Below are positions 1 to 28,224 of a stretch of 64,000 nucleotides of DNA, piece after piece. How positions within the stretch are numbered: position 1 is the first letter of the stretch; every line of letters begins with the position of its first letter. Source of the stretch: Phymorhynchus buccinoides (taxonomy: Eukaryota > Mollusca > Gastropoda > Neogastropoda > Raphitomidae); NCBI GenBank assembly GCA_017654935.2, contig CM065683.1:3585879-3649878 (forward strand), read 5' to 3'. The notes under the pieces were generated by a model. The model worked only from the letters and a program-made list of their open reading frames with translations. It was not told the DNA's origin and did not search any database. A program made the translations under genes and the position numbers.

Positions 1-808
1 CCACTAACATGTATGATTACTAACACTACCATTACTTCTGCTGCCAAGACTACTATGAACTATGACTACATTAACTACAATTAGTACTCACTATCACTAT
101 GTCAACAACTGTTACCACTAACATTTATGATTACTAACACTACCATTACTTCTGCTGCCAAGACTACTATGAACTATGACTACATTAACTACAATTGGTA
201 CTCACTATCACTATGTCAACAACTGTTACCACTAACATGTATGATTACTAACACTACCATTACTTCTGCTGCCAAGACTACTATGAACTATGACTACATT
301 AACTACAATTGGTACTCACTATCACTATGTCAACAACTGTTACCACTAACATTTATGATTACTAACACTACCATTACTTCTGCTGCCAAGACTACTATGA
401 ACTATGACTACATTAACTACAATTGGTACTCACTATCACTATGTCAACAACTGTTACCACTAACATTTATGATTACTAACACTACCATTACTTCTGCTGC
501 CAAGACTACTATGAACTATGACTACATTAACTACAATTGGTACTCACTATCACTATGTCAACAACTGTTACCACTAACATGTATGATTACTAACACTACC
601 ATTACTTCTGCTGCCAAGACTACTATGAACTATGACTACATTAACTACAGTTGGTACTCACTATCACTATGTCAACAACTGTTACCACTAACATGTATGA
701 TTACTAACACTACCATTACTTCTGCTGCCAAGACTACTATGAACTATGACTACATTAACTACAATTAGTACTCACTATCACTATGTCAACAACTGTTACC
801 ACTAACTA
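1..808. repeat. 114-bp tandem array, copy A
   Basis: About seven units (ATGATTACTAACACTACC... to ACCACTAACAT), 114 bp each; starts recur at 127, 241, 355 and so on. Units differ by a few bases. Because 114 is divisible by three, a 213-aa frame (127-768) persists. The array continues left of the window. Confidence 0.95.
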
Positions 809-1505
809 ATACTACAGTAACAGCTATTACTACTCGCTACTACAATAACTACTAAAGTACTACAGTAAGAAATTAAAGAAGGCGAGGAAAGGTGCCTGGA
901 AGAGGGAAACGCACAACGCTTCGAGTCATAGACTAGTACTTCTATTTCTAACCACAACTAAGTACTATACCAACTACTATTACTACAATCTACTACTATA
1001 GTAACGACTATTACTACAATCTACTATATAGTAACAATAATTACTACTACAGCCACTACTGCTGCCATAGCCGCTGCTGCTGCTGCTGCTGTTAGTAAAA
1101 TCATGCGGTTAGTGTTAGTGCATTAGCGTGTTAGCGCCGCCGCCGCCGCCTGCGTTGCTCGCCGCGCGCCGCTGGCTGTATAACTACCATTAACGCTATA
1201 TTACTAATAACACACCTTACTTCTGTCACTATCACTGCAACTACTTCCACTACTACTACAGCGACCAAGTGCTACAAAAACCACTATCAACTTTTACAAC
1301 TACTACTACTACAACGCATGGATGTAGGCCATGGTTTCCAGATAGCAGAGAGAGCAGATGCTATTCTGGTGGGCTGGGCTAGAATTTGTTTATAGTGGAG
1401 TACTACTGCCCACCAGAAATACTGCAATGAACTCTTCTCAAGCCTCACTGGAAAAAGAGTGTGACTGGAAATGTGCGTTTCCCTCTCCTGAGTTCCTCTC
1501 CTCAT
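809..1505. other. Non-array spacer with GCT and GCC runs, copy A
   Basis: TAC/TAG-rich sequence with a (GCT)n run at about 1071-1092 and a GCCGCC run at about 1136-1150. The B counterpart is 27506-28214, with differing GCC length. No supported gene. Confidence 0.7.
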
Positions 1506-1529
1506 CTTGGATCATTTCATCACCTTCTC

Positions 1530-2275
1530 CAACTACAGACTGCTACTATCTACTACCACAGACTGCTACTATTATTACTGCTACTATCTACTACTACAGA
1601 CTGCTACTATTATTACTGCTACAATCTACTACTACAGACTGCTACTATTATTACTGCTACTATCTACTACTACAGACTGCTACTATTATTACTGCTACAA
1701 TCTACTACTACAGACTGCTACTATTATTACTGCTACAATCTACTACTACAGACTGCTACTATTATTACTGCTACAATCTACTACTACAGACTGCTACTAT
1801 TATTACTGCTACAATCTACTACTACAGACTGCTACTACTATTACTGCTACAATCTACTACTACAGACAGCTACTACTATTACTGCTACAATCTACTACTA
1901 CAGACTACTACTATTATTACTGCTACAATCTACTACTACAGACTGCTACTACTACTACTGCTACAATCTACTACTACAGACTGCTACTACTATTACTGCT
2001 ACAATCTACTACTACAGACAGCTACTACTATTACTGCTACAATCTACTACTACAGACTGCTACTACTATTATTACTGCTAAAATCTACTACTACTATTAT
2101 TACTGCTACAATCTACAACTACAGACTGCTACAATCTACAGACTGCTACCATTATTACTGCTACAATCTACTACTACAAACTATTACTGGTGCAATCTAC
2201 TAACAAAAAGTACTACAAACTACAGTGTATTACTATTATTACTGGTACAATCTACTATTACCACTTACTAGTACT
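1530..2275. repeat. 38-bp tandem array, copy A
   Basis: Unit CTACTACTACAGACTGCT plus ACTATTATTACTGCTACAAT; CAGACT recurs every 38 bp (for example 1711 and 1749). With no stop on the plus strand, and 38 not divisible by three, all three forward frames stay open and repeat every 114 bp. Not a gene. Confidence 0.95.
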
Positions 2276-2382
2276 ACTGCTACCCTCCCTTCCCCAACCA
2301 CCCCCCACCCTCTGAGGTCTCGACAGTTGGAACATAGATGTGTGTGGGTGGGTGGGTGAATTTATTCTGCGTGTTGCTGCCA

Positions 2383-2535
2383 GTGCATGTGTCTGGGTGC
2401 ATAGGTTTGTGTGTGTGAGAGTGTGCACCTCCGTGTGTTCTAAAGTTGTTGCATGCATAGTGCATGTGTCTGGGTGCATTGGTTTGTCTGTGTCAGAGCC
2501 TGCACCTCCGTGTGTGCTCTAAAGTTAGCACAAGC
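2383..2535. repeat. 77-bp duplication, copy A
   Basis: GTGCATGTGTCTGGGTGCAT occurs twice about 77 bp apart. Copy B (about 29070) has one. Flanks 2276-2382 and 2536-2700 show no gene. Confidence 0.75.
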
Positions 2536-2700
2536 ATGCATATGTCCACACCCGTCTGGGTCCAAGATGGTTGCTGTCACCTTCTTTGCTCATGTTTCGC
2601 CGACGCTCTTCAAAATACAGTTCGGATTAAATTTGTGTTTCTTGTCTTTCAACAGTCAGATTGCGACATGAAAACCCCCCAACTGCTTCTGCTTTTTTAA

Positions 2701-2757
2701 GATTAAAATTATAGCCCCGTTGACAACTAAGGCCATGTCAGGGCTTTGACCACGATA
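2701..2757 (+). repeat. Dispersed repeat (ATTATAGCCCCGT type)
   Basis: GATTAAAATTATAGCCCCGT followed by GACAAC(A/T)AAGGCCATGTC. Other copies are at about 3188-3235, 9686-9726, 24451-24514, 29309-29365, 29682-29720, 35652-35693 and, inverted, 59572-59606. The copy at 24451 lies outside the triplicated unit, so it is a genome-wide family. Type unknown. Confidence 0.7.
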
Positions 2758-2879
2758 AATCTTATGAGTATGAGCCCTACAAGCCTGGCTTTTGGGGGGG
2801 TGGTTGTGGGTTTAGTATTGCAAATGACATGTCATTTATGATGATGTAGTTGATTCAGTGGGTTGATTCTTGGGCATCG

Positions 2880-3180
2880 CCGCTGTCTTACCACGGGGTG
2901 ACACAACACCATTTATTTCCTTTCTGTTGGAAAACGTCTTACCACGGGATGACACAACACCATTTATTTCCTGTCTGTTTGGGCTTCAACTGAGCGTGGA
3001 GAGATTGTGATGGATAAAGGCTTACCACGGGATGACACAACACCATTTTGTCTGTTGGGGCTTCAACTGAGCGTGGAGAGATTGTGATGGATAAAGGCTT
3101 ACCACGGGATGACACAACACCATTTATTTCCTGTCTGTTTGGGCTTCAACTGAGCGTGGAGAGATTGTGATGGATGAAGC
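2880..3180. repeat. 51-83-bp tandem repeat, copy A
   Basis: TTACCACGGGATGACACAAC recurs at 2890, 2941, 3024 and 3101 (51, 83 and 77 bp apart), followed by CTGTCTGTTTGGGCTTC. Copy B has about two units (29497-29660). Confidence 0.85.
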
Positions 3181-3329
3181 CATTCATTATGATTAAGATT
3201 ATGATTAAAATTACAGCCCCGTCGACAACAAAAGGCCATTAATTAGTTAACTAGTTATGCGGGGATTGTTTTTAGCCATGACATGCTCCTAGCATAACAT
3301 CATCAGTCTCCAAAATCCTCTGAAGTCTG

Positions 3330-3606
3330 AGTGTGGCTGCCCACGTGGAGGGGCAATGAAAAAACCGGTCAGACACATAATGTTCTCATCCCTAGCTGAT
3401 GCACTTGTACCAGTGTTGACTAATATATCTTATATTTTTTTAATAGTCATAATATGTAATATTCATGTTGACAGTGAACACGCTTTAAGCTCAAAGCTTG
3501 TCGATCATTCCGTCGTTAATGTATTTATGTACAATTATGTCCTGTTGAACTTATAATAAAAATTTATTTAAACACTTTGGCTGTTGGGATGACCCCTGGA
3601 GTCTGT
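3330..3606 (-). repeat. SINE-like dispersed repeat, copy A 3' flank
   Basis: GTGTGGCTGCCCACGTGG, TCTCATCCCTAGCTGATGCA and CTGTTGGGATGACCCCTGG occur in the same order, inverted, at 22870-22985. It contains the gene's putative poly(A) signal. The B copy is at 29810-30085. Family unknown. Confidence 0.55.
3563..3568 (-). terminator. Putative polyadenylation signal, copy A
   Basis: AATAAA on the minus strand about 158 bp past the TAA stop of exon 5. The same hexamer is kept in copy B at 30047-30052. The surrounding sequence is AT-rich and palindromic, so the hexamer also occurs on the other strand. Confidence 0.4.
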
Positions 3607-3725
3607 TAACCGGGTATGTCGATAAACGAAAAATATACCGAAAAATATTGTAAACAATAAAAATACCTTATCCCCCTACCTGATATTTACAGAGCTGTTG
3701 CTTTTAGAATATTAAGATGAAGAGT

Positions 3726-19644
<15,919 letters not shown>

Positions 19645-21840
19645 GGAAAATCAGTCATTCGATCCGTCATCTATCATCAAGTTTTGCACCCAGCACTAAT
19701 ATGTGACCTAGTGCCACGAAAGCTACAGTAAGTTGCTGGACTAATTACTCAGAACAGGTTTGCAAAGTCAAAAATCTCATATTTAAAAATCAATTTTGAA
19801 CAAGGTCATACGCCAAGGTCAAGGTCAGGACGGCAAAAACGTTTACGCGTATGCCTTCCTCTCATGGTGACACACCACCACACAAAATTTGAAGCGATTG
19901 GGTCATGCGGTTCTGGAGATATCCTTGGGACAGAAACCCCCCAATTTGTAGACCCCTACCACTTTCAGGGCGTACCGATCTCCCTGACCTTCAGTCAGTC
20001 AGTAGGCACAGGACTGGACAGGACTTCAGCTGTCCACCTTCAGTTTGTCACTTTGTTGACGTCATAAAAAGTTGTAATAGAAACCAATAAATCAGACGAA
20101 ATAACAAAATTGTAAAAGAACAATTAAATCAGACGTTATAAAAACAGGCATCGCTCTTGAGTTTTTGAAAATGTGTTTACATTATTTTTGAAAATGTGTT
20201 TACTTTACGCAAAGTCGCCCCAAAAATGTGGAACTAGGCTTAAAGATCCCGTGACGCGCCAGGGTTACGTCCCTTGTTTTTTTTCTGGGTTGCTGCGACC
20301 CACATTCGAATTTCCCCATATTCAAATTGAGGCTGCTCTTTAAACTGATGTGTAGCTTTCAATTTGGGGTAATTTATGTGGGAGTCAGACTTGGTCAAAA
20401 CAAGATTTATTTCCAGTTATAAGAGGGAAAACACGTGAATCCCGTGATATTGACACGTGATCGGGTGGATCTTTAAAATTGTGTCGGATTATAATACTAT
20501 AAATTGATGCAAAACTAAAAAGATTGTATGCTTTACTCCTATCGGCACACAACCACCTGTTTTTTTGTGCTCACGTCATCGCTGACATTGGTCACAAGCC
20601 CTGTTGATCAAACCAAGTGCAGTGCCAGTCAGTGCCTGTCCATGACCATTCACTGGGCATCACTGTGTCACTGTGTGTCGACACATGTGGAGATCTACAC
20701 TACAGTGGATCAGACTTTGGAGCAGATAACAATTTTAAATGTTGACCCCCTTTCACAGGCCGAGAGTCGTTTTCCATCATAGTAAAGTTTGCTAGCAATG
20801 TTGGGACATTCATGTGTTGCCTTAAAATTGCATAAATGACGAACTTGCTCGTTTGTGTTCTGAATCAAGCAAGCCGGCAGTCAACGCACCTGGCCGAGTC
20901 AGGGGAAATATCACAAGAGCCGCCCGGCACGATACATAACGGTTTTGACAAACGGCGTTTAAGAAACGATTTTACAAAAGTGCAAAGATATTACCTATTT
21001 GTGACCCATCACCACAAAGTGGGTCTCAAGGTGAAAATGGCAGATTTTGACTATTAGCATTTACATCATCTGCAGACACTTGCCTTTCTTTTGATATATG
21101 ATTTATTGCTCTACTCCAAAAAATGAGGAATTTATGGGGTGTTAAAGAGGGTAACCCAGCAGATGGCCATTTTAAGAAAACAGGGTTCAAAGATGTTTGA
21201 CCCATCTGGAGTCATTGTACATTAACAACAGGCATTTCTGATCAACCAACCTCCACTAAATTTGGCATGGTGATAAAACACACTAATGTGTCAAAACAGC
21301 AGACCAAATTTGATTTATATATTTGATGGTTATTATCTTGTTATGTAATGAAGTGTCACCTCTCTATTGTATGAAAGTTGAAAGTGAGAGCGAAGAAAAA
21401 GTTAAAACACACAAGAGGCAAAGCCTGCAAGGCTCAAGTCTGATTTTTATTACTATAGCAGGCAATTCCCATGCCTGTATAGAGAGAATACTGTTATGTA
21501 GACACTTGTGCATCTGAAAACAGAATTAATTTTTATTTTACTGTGTAAATTAAAATTATTTCAATGCACCCCTACCCCTTTCTTTAAAATTTAAATTATA
21601 TGTATGCGCTCATTTAACCATGCCGCAAAAAAGTAAAATTGAAAAGCATATTGACCAAAGCTTTCAGAAAAAACATAGTGACCAATCCCCCCGCCCCCCC
21701 CCCCCCCCCCCCCCACCGGGTAAGGGGGGTCTACGGACACCTGAAGTAGGCCCACAGTCTTTGCCTGTGGGTCTAAGCCTCTTACTCTTAGGAAAATTAA
21801 TAATTGAAGTTGCGTGATCTGTTACTGTTTTAAACTGATT
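19645..21840. other. Upstream region of copy A gene
   Basis: Probable promoter and upstream area, without a recognisable TATA box or coding exon. It contains a segment at about 19905-20355 missing from B and C, the 237-bp TTAA element, and AT-rich sequence to the N gap. B counterpart 44442-47770; C counterpart 48722-49863. Confidence 0.5.
20240..20476. mobile_element. Longer relative of the TTAA MITE family, copy A
   Basis: 237 bp from TTAAAGATCCCGTGACG to CACGTGATCGGGTGGATC and TTAA. It shares the TATAAGAGGGAAAACACGTG core with the 121-bp family but has its own terminal sequence. In B (to 44818) and C (from about 49490) only the half nearest the TATAAGAGGG core remains, joined to the AAGCGATTGGGT flank. 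Confidence 0.65.
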
Positions 21841-21917
21841 GTTCATGCGATGAAAACTTGTTCCACATCATCTACATTTCTGTAAGATATTTTATATTAG
21901 TCCTAATATTTATTTTC

Positions 21918-22417
21918 NNNNNNNNNNNNNNNNNNNNNNNNNNNNNNNNNNNNNNNNNNNNNNNNNNNNNNNNNNNNNNNNNNNNNNNNNNNNNNNNNNN
22001 NNNNNNNNNNNNNNNNNNNNNNNNNNNNNNNNNNNNNNNNNNNNNNNNNNNNNNNNNNNNNNNNNNNNNNNNNNNNNNNNNNNNNNNNNNNNNNNNNNNN
22101 NNNNNNNNNNNNNNNNNNNNNNNNNNNNNNNNNNNNNNNNNNNNNNNNNNNNNNNNNNNNNNNNNNNNNNNNNNNNNNNNNNNNNNNNNNNNNNNNNNNN
22201 NNNNNNNNNNNNNNNNNNNNNNNNNNNNNNNNNNNNNNNNNNNNNNNNNNNNNNNNNNNNNNNNNNNNNNNNNNNNNNNNNNNNNNNNNNNNNNNNNNNN
22301 NNNNNNNNNNNNNNNNNNNNNNNNNNNNNNNNNNNNNNNNNNNNNNNNNNNNNNNNNNNNNNNNNNNNNNNNNNNNNNNNNNNNNNNNNNNNNNNNNNNN
22401 NNNNNNNNNNNNNNNNN
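21918..22417. other. Assembly gap, 500 N
   Basis: Exactly 500 N, so a fixed-size scaffold gap of unknown true length, just past the end of copy A. Confidence 0.99.
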
Positions 22418-22681
22418 CTTTAAAAAAACCCCAAAAAACTTTAAAAAAAAGATTTCCTCCAGCCGAAGTTGGACTTGTTGGGCCTAACTGTTTCTTAGTT
22501 GGGCGCATAATGGCAGCAGGACGCATCTGTGCTCATAATGACAGAAAACTGAGCGATTGAAGAAGACACTGCATTTAGTTTTAGTGACATAAGTGACATC
22601 TTTCCATCTGACTTCACAACCACACTTCAGAAATAAACTGTTACTGTAATAGGCCTAGTCTGACGCCAACTATCACAATCA

Positions 22682-22815
22682 GTTTATCCATGGAAAAGAG
22701 TAGAATATTATCCATGGAAAAGAGTAGAATGTTGTCCATGGAAAAGAGTCGAATATTATCCATGGCTTAGAGTAGACTATTATCCATGGAAAAGAGTAGA
22801 ATATTATCCATGGAA
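22682..22815. repeat. 24-bp tandem repeat (TCCATGGAAAAGAGTAG)
   Basis: About six units of 24 bp. Another piece recurs at 23020-23045, on the far side of the SINE-like repeat. The stretch 22418-22681 shows no gene. Confidence 0.88.
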
Positions 22816-22865
22816 CAGCCGAGAGCACTATGAACGGACTACAGTACAATGTTGTTGTTGCGTAG

Positions 22866-22990
22866 CCAGGCTTAAAGGACTCCAGGGATCATCCCAACAG
22901 CCGAAGCACTTGAGCCCTTTTTTGGAATGCACCAGTTAGGGATGAGACCATTTTTGATTACCCCGCCACATAGGCAGCCACACCGACATT
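22866..22990 (+). repeat. SINE-like dispersed repeat (inverse of the 3330-3606 type)
   Basis: GACTCCAGGGATCATCCC, TGCACCAGTTAGGGATGAGA and GGCAGCCACACCGACATT are the inverse of the blocks at 3330-3606, without the central ATATTTTTTTAATAG segment. It lies outside the triplicated unit. Confidence 0.6.
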
Positions 22991-23131
22991 GGCGAAAAAA
23001 GAGTAGAATATTATTAAATATTATCCATGGAAAAGAGTAGAATATCAGATTGATCACAAGCTTGGCCTTTTCTTTCTCTGTAGACTAATGGATTGGTATT
23101 TCAATTTCTATTTAATACACATCTAGGCTAT

Positions 23132-23377
23132 TTAACCCTTTCACCGCCAATGTTGCATTTATGTACCACAATGGTTTAACACCCATGTCACTAAAAGGCA
23201 TGAAATCAGGGCCTGTTATCCGAAGACCCTTTTTTCTTAATATTTTGGAGGTAAGGATAGGTCTAATGTTATACATGTCAGAAAAAATCCCAACATTGCA
23301 GATAATTCTTTTCCTCTACCCAGTTAAGTTGAATGGTATTTTGGGGGCTGAAAAATCGCTGGCGGTGAATGGGCTAA
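23132..23377. mobile_element. piggyBac-like MITE, first of pair
   Basis: 246 bp, TTAACCCTTTCACCGCCA at the left and TGGCGGTGAATGGGCTAA at the right. The TTAA-CCC terminus is typical of piggyBac-type MITEs. The right end has CTAA instead of TTAA. Confidence 0.8.
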
Positions 23378-23647
23378 ACTCAGTGCATGATACAGATATT
23401 CATTTCCAAAGTTCACAGCACATGGAATTGTCTTTCTTAAAAAAACAACAACACAATGTTAGATATTGCCTTCTGCCAGTAAAAACAAAAAAAGATCGAA
23501 ATTACCACAACATTATCATGATATTGCTGAAATTTGATGTTTGCTTTAATTTATGTAACTGCTGTTGACAATGATGGCACAAAAAGCTCATCAAAAACAA
23601 AAGCCAAAAAACCTACTTTTTAAAAATGATTTCATTAGTTTTTAATT

Positions 23648-23898
23648 TTAACCCTTTCACCTCCAGTCGCATTTTTTAGCACCACAGTGATTATAATACC
23701 TATGTCACTAAAAGGCATGAAATTGAGGTTTATTATCCAAAGACCCTATTGTCCTAAGTTTTGGGAAGTAAGGATAGACATTTTTTTATATATGTCACAG
23801 AAGAATCCCCATACTGCAGATGGATTTTGTTCTCTACGGCCACAGGTAAATTTAATGGAAATTTAGGGATGAAATATGGCTGGCAGTGAAAGGGTTAA
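23648..23898. mobile_element. piggyBac-like MITE, second of pair
   Basis: 251 bp, TTAACCCTTTCACCTCCA and TGGCAGTGAAAGGGTTAA. The same family and orientation as 23132-23377, 270 bp away, clearly diverged in sequence. Confidence 0.82.
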
Positions 23899-24450
23899 GT
23901 AATCTTTATCTGTGAATTTTTTGTCATTCTTATCACAAATATTAGTCTGAATTTCTTTCTTTCAACTTGATCAGCACACTGCATCCGTGTCACCCCCAAA
24001 AACAAATCTCAAGATTATCATCACACCGTCAAGTTCAACATCCTCTGCAGAGATAATTAAAACACCGCCAGGTTTGAGATATATTGCATAATAGTCATAG
24101 AGATCATTAACAATTCAGAGTTTTATCAATAATGGAGGATAACTATCACAAGAGGTAATGGACAACACTTAACTGATAAATGGCGGCAGATGATATATAA
24201 TACAGTGGACATTGGGGATTTTCAGAAGTGGAGAGGAAAAAAGCAACAGCTCTGAGAAGATCAGGTTTAAGGATAAGGCATAGAAAAGTAATTATCAGGC
24301 AAAATTTTAAAAAAAGGTCGAGCATGAAGATTTTTGACTATTGCGCATTCCTTCCTCCCTGACATATAATTTGCAATGAGCATTGAATATTTTCAAATTG
24401 TGCATCTGTGTGTGTATGCACTGGATATTAAGGTATGCACTGGATATTAA

Positions 24451-24514
24451 GATTAAAGTAAAATTATAGCCCCGTCGACAACAAAGGCCATGTCAGGGCT
24501 GTCACCACGATCAA
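24451..24514 (+). repeat. Dispersed repeat (ATTATAGCCCCGT type) outside the triplicated unit
   Basis: ATTATAGCCCCGTCGACAAC, then AAAGGCCATGTCAGGGCTG. It shows the family is not just part of the duplicated segment. The sequence from 23899 to 24450 and from 24515 to 25180 shows nothing else I can name. Confidence 0.7.
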
Positions 24515-25179
24515 TCAACACTGAATATTTTCAAATTTGATTTGTGTATCGAATGTACAATGTTTTATAAGAGATTTGAAGTATATGCATCAAACTGAAA
24601 AATATGTTTACTCTATGGACATGAGATTATAGAAATACTTTTGTTTTTGTGGCAAAAAATGGTTTCTGTATACAAACTTAATTGAAAGTTAATATACTTG
24701 TCATGTTGAGTTCCCCATACATCTTTGATATATCATGATTGCTTTTGGCATGTGTTTTTACATGTATGTCTGTGTGCTGATGTTGAATGTCTCAAATGTA
24801 ATAATTCCGCTGTGCTTTTAAAAAAAAAAATCAATTAAAAAAATATATAAAAAAATTGATTTGTGTGAATGGGTGCGAGCGTGTGCGTGCATGGTTTGTT
24901 CTTGAGCCTAGCCATCTTCATATCTGTATTTCGTTTTACTGATTCACAGAATTAGCCACACCATTGTGTCTGCACTGGTTCACAGTGCAAAGTGCTGTCT
25001 TTTCATTATTTACTTATTATTTCATTATTTGTAGGTGTGACAGAGTGCGTGCGATTCCCTACCCTTTTGGGTTGGTGGCTGTATTTGCATGGTTGTGTTG
25101 GAGAGCCCAAACATTGCCGCGTGCCGTTAGCCCAAAGATTGTCCTTCAGCGCCTTCTTTCTTTTACTAACTAGCACCTT

Positions 25180-26510
25180 GACCCCTTTCAGTTTGCCTAT
25201 GAAGCCCGCAGAAGCACTGATGATGCCCTCCTAACACTTCTTCACAATGCCTTTGTTCATCTAAATAACCCCAACTCCGTTGTTCGCATTCTGTTTATTG
25301 ACTTCTCATCTGCCTTCAACACAATACAACCACACCCTTTGGCCCTCAAACTGTTAGATCTAAACGTGGATCCCAAACTCACTCTCTGGATAGTCAATTT
25401 CTTACTCAACAGAACTCAGTCAGTCCGTTTTCAGTCTATAACTTCCTCAGAACGTGCCACTTCTACAGGTGCCCCCCAAGGTACAGTGTTATCCCCAGTC
25501 CTTTTCACATTATACACTAATGACTGCAGAGGCACAGAAACAACTCCTGTTACAAAGTACTCAGATGACTGCAATTGAAGATATGTCCAACTCTGATTCA
25601 GTCTATTTTAACGAAGTACAGAAGTTCTGCTCCTGGTGTAAAAAGAATTACTTAGATCTAAATGTTGTCAAAACCAAAGAGATGCTAATTGATTTTTTCG
25701 TAAAGATTCATTGCCTGTACCACAGCTTGTGATTGATGGGGAGAGTGTTGAGAGAGTGGAGGAGTACCGATATCTGGGTCCAGTCCTTCATTGCCTGTAC
25801 CACAACTCGTGATTGATGGGAGAGTGTTGAGAGAGTGGAGGAGTACCGATATCTGGGTACAAGTCCTTCATTGCCTGTACCACAACTCGTGATTGATGGG
25901 GAGAGAGTGGAGGAGTACTGATATCTGGGTCCAGTCCTTCATTGCCTGTACCACAACTCGTGATTGATGGGGAGTGTTGAGAGAGTGGAGGAGTACTGAT
26001 ATCTGGTCCAGTCCTTCATTGCCTGTACCACAACTCGTGATTGATGGGGAGAGTGTTGAGAGAGTGGAGGAGTACCGATATCTGGGTACAGTCCTTCATT
26101 GCCTGTACCACAGCTTGTGATTGATGGGGAGATGGGGTAGAGTGTGGAGGAGAGTGTTGAGAAGAATAGTACCACGTCCATATCTGGGTAGAGCGTGGAG
26201 GAGTAAGCCAGTCCTCGACAAAAAGCTCACATTTGACAGAAATGTTGAATTCCTGCATAAAAGATGTCAATCTCGGATTTTCTGTTTGCAAAGGCTATGA
26301 AACATCGGTGTTAACACAAGTGTCTTGAAAACGTATTAACGATGCTGTATTGAATCTGTTCTCACCGTTTCTTTTATGCGCTGGTTTGGAAGTCTGAGTG
26401 CAAGGAGTAAGCGAGTGCTGAGTGACATGGTGAATGTGTGTAGCAAGGTGAGTGAAAGGCAAAATAGTCTGGAAGTGTAGTATGCTGAGCGAGTGGTGCG
26501 AAAGGCCAAG
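25180..26510 (+). pseudogene. Decayed LINE reverse transcriptase fragment (CR1/Rex1-like)
   Basis: Translating from about 25183 gives the non-LTR reverse transcriptase core: PFQFAYEARRSTDDALLT, then motif A (LFIDFSSAFNTI), WIVNFLLNRTQSVRF, motif B (GAPQGTVLSPVLFTLYTND) and motif C (KYSDDCN), where a stop and frame change follow. The next part (EVQKFCSWCKKNYLDLN, VVKTKEMLIDF) continues in another frame. After an internal tandem array, the family's downstream region resumes around 26210-26470 with several frame breaks. The order and motifs match the CR1/Rex1-type LINEs common in fish and invertebrates. There is no 5' end, endonuclease or poly-A tail. Clearly non-functional. Confidence 0.82.
25707..26175 (+). 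repeat. About 80-bp minisatellite born inside the LINE
   Basis: Six copies beginning TTCATTGCCTGTACCAC at 25707, 25787, 25867, 25938, 26015 and 26095 (spacing 71-80 bp). Each encodes the LINE segment around VPQLVIDGE...VEEYRYLG. The array lies exactly where the parent LINE has one copy, so it arose by tandem duplication after insertion. Confidence 0.9.
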
Positions 26511-26931
26511 CAGATAGCTTTTTTTTTCTTTTTGCCCAAATCATGCAATGTTCAGGTTTCCCCCCTCCTTTACCCTCTTTCTTTATCTATGAACAACCCC
26601 CCCCCCACCCCTAATTTTTCATTCTTTATTTACCTGTACCCTTCTGTCTGTCAGTGTGCGGTGAGCGTGCGTGAATCTGTCTGCGTGCGTGTGTGCGTGC
26701 GTACGCTTCACTGCGAGGCTGAGGGAAAGGAAACCCACTGCGAAGACTACTCACACTGTGCCTATGTACTATGAAGACTACTCACACCTTGAAAAATCAG
26801 CAAAAAAAGAGAAAACTCTTAACATGAAGGGGTCTTCCTAAAAAGTAGACAGTCCAAGTAATGAAACGGGAAAAGTTCAGTGAAAATATTTCACGTTTCA
26901 GATGGGGTTAAAATAGGGACGTTCCACTGTA
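26511..26931. other. Gene-free spacer before copy B
   Basis: C-rich and GT-rich low-complexity stretches; nothing coding. It ends with GGGACGTTCCACTGTACCAC at the copy B boundary. Confidence 0.6.
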
Positions 26932-27505
26932 CCACTAACATTTATGATTACTAACACTACCATTACTTCTGCTGCCAAGACTACTATGAACTATGACTAC
27001 ATTAACTACAATTAACTCACTATCACTATGTCAACAAGTGTTACCACTAACATTTATGATTACTACACTACCATTACTTCTGCTGCCAAGACTACTATGA
27101 ACTATGTCTCAAACTACAATTAGTACTCACTATCACTATGTTGTTACCACTAACATTTATGATTACTAACACTACCATTACTTCTGCTGCCAAGACTACT
27201 ATGAACTATGTCTACATTAACTACAATTGGTACTCACTATCACTATGTCAACAAGTGTTACCACTAACATTTATGATTACTAACACTACCATTACTTCTG
27301 CTGCCAAGACTACTATGAACTATGTCTACATTAACTACAATTGGTACTCACTATCACTATGTCAACAAGTGTTACCACTAACATTTATGATTACTAACAC
27401 TACCATTACTTCTGCTGCCAAGACTACTATGTACTATGAACTATGACATTAACTACAATTGGTACTCACTATCACTATGTCAACAACTGTTACCACTAAC
27501 TAATA
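26932..27505. repeat. 114-bp tandem array, copy B
   Basis: About five units with small deletions. Its left edge is the start of homology between copies A and B, after unrelated sequence containing GGACGTTCCACTGT. Confidence 0.93.
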
Positions 27506-28224
27506 CTACAGAAACAGCTATTACTACTCGCTACTACAATAACTACTAAAGTACTACTGTAAGAAATTAAACAAGGCGAGGAAAGGTGCCTGGAAGAGGG
27601 AAACGCACAACGCTTCGAGTCGTAGACTAGTACTTCTATTTCTAACCACAACTAAGTACTATACCAACTACTATTACTACAATCTACTACTATAGTAACG
27701 ACTATTACTACAATCTACTATATAGTAACAATAATTACTACTACAGCCACTACTGCTGCCATAGCCGCTGCTGCTGCTGCTGCTGTTAGTAAAATCATGC
27801 GGTTAGTGTTAGTGCATGTTAGCGTGTTAGTGCCGCCGAGCCGCCGCCGCCGCCGCTTGCTGCTGGCTGTATAACTACCATTAACGCTATATTACTAATA
27901 ACACTACACCTTACTTCTGTCACTATCACTGCAACTACTTCCACTACTACTACAGCGACCAAGTGCTACAGAAACCACTATCAACTTTTACAACTACTAC
28001 TACTACAACGCATGGATGTAGGCCATGGTTTCCAGATAGCAGAGAGAGCAGATGCTATTCTGGCGGGCTGGGCTAGAATTTGTTTATAGTGGAGTACTAC
28101 TGCCCACCAGAAATACTGCAATGAACTCTTCTCAAGCCTCACTGGAAAAAGAGTCTGTGACTGGAAATGTGCGTTTCCCTCTCCTGGGTTCCTCTCCTCA
28201 TCTTGGATCATTTCATTACCTTCT

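Noticed and set aside
127..768. 213-aa frame of 38-residue repeats
   Set aside because: The 114-bp unit is divisible by three. Copy B breaks the frame with deletions, which argues against coding.
1358..2271. Overlapping 206-281-aa frames rich in Tyr and Leu
   Set aside because: All three forward frames are open because the 38-bp unit lacks stops. No sign of one favoured frame.
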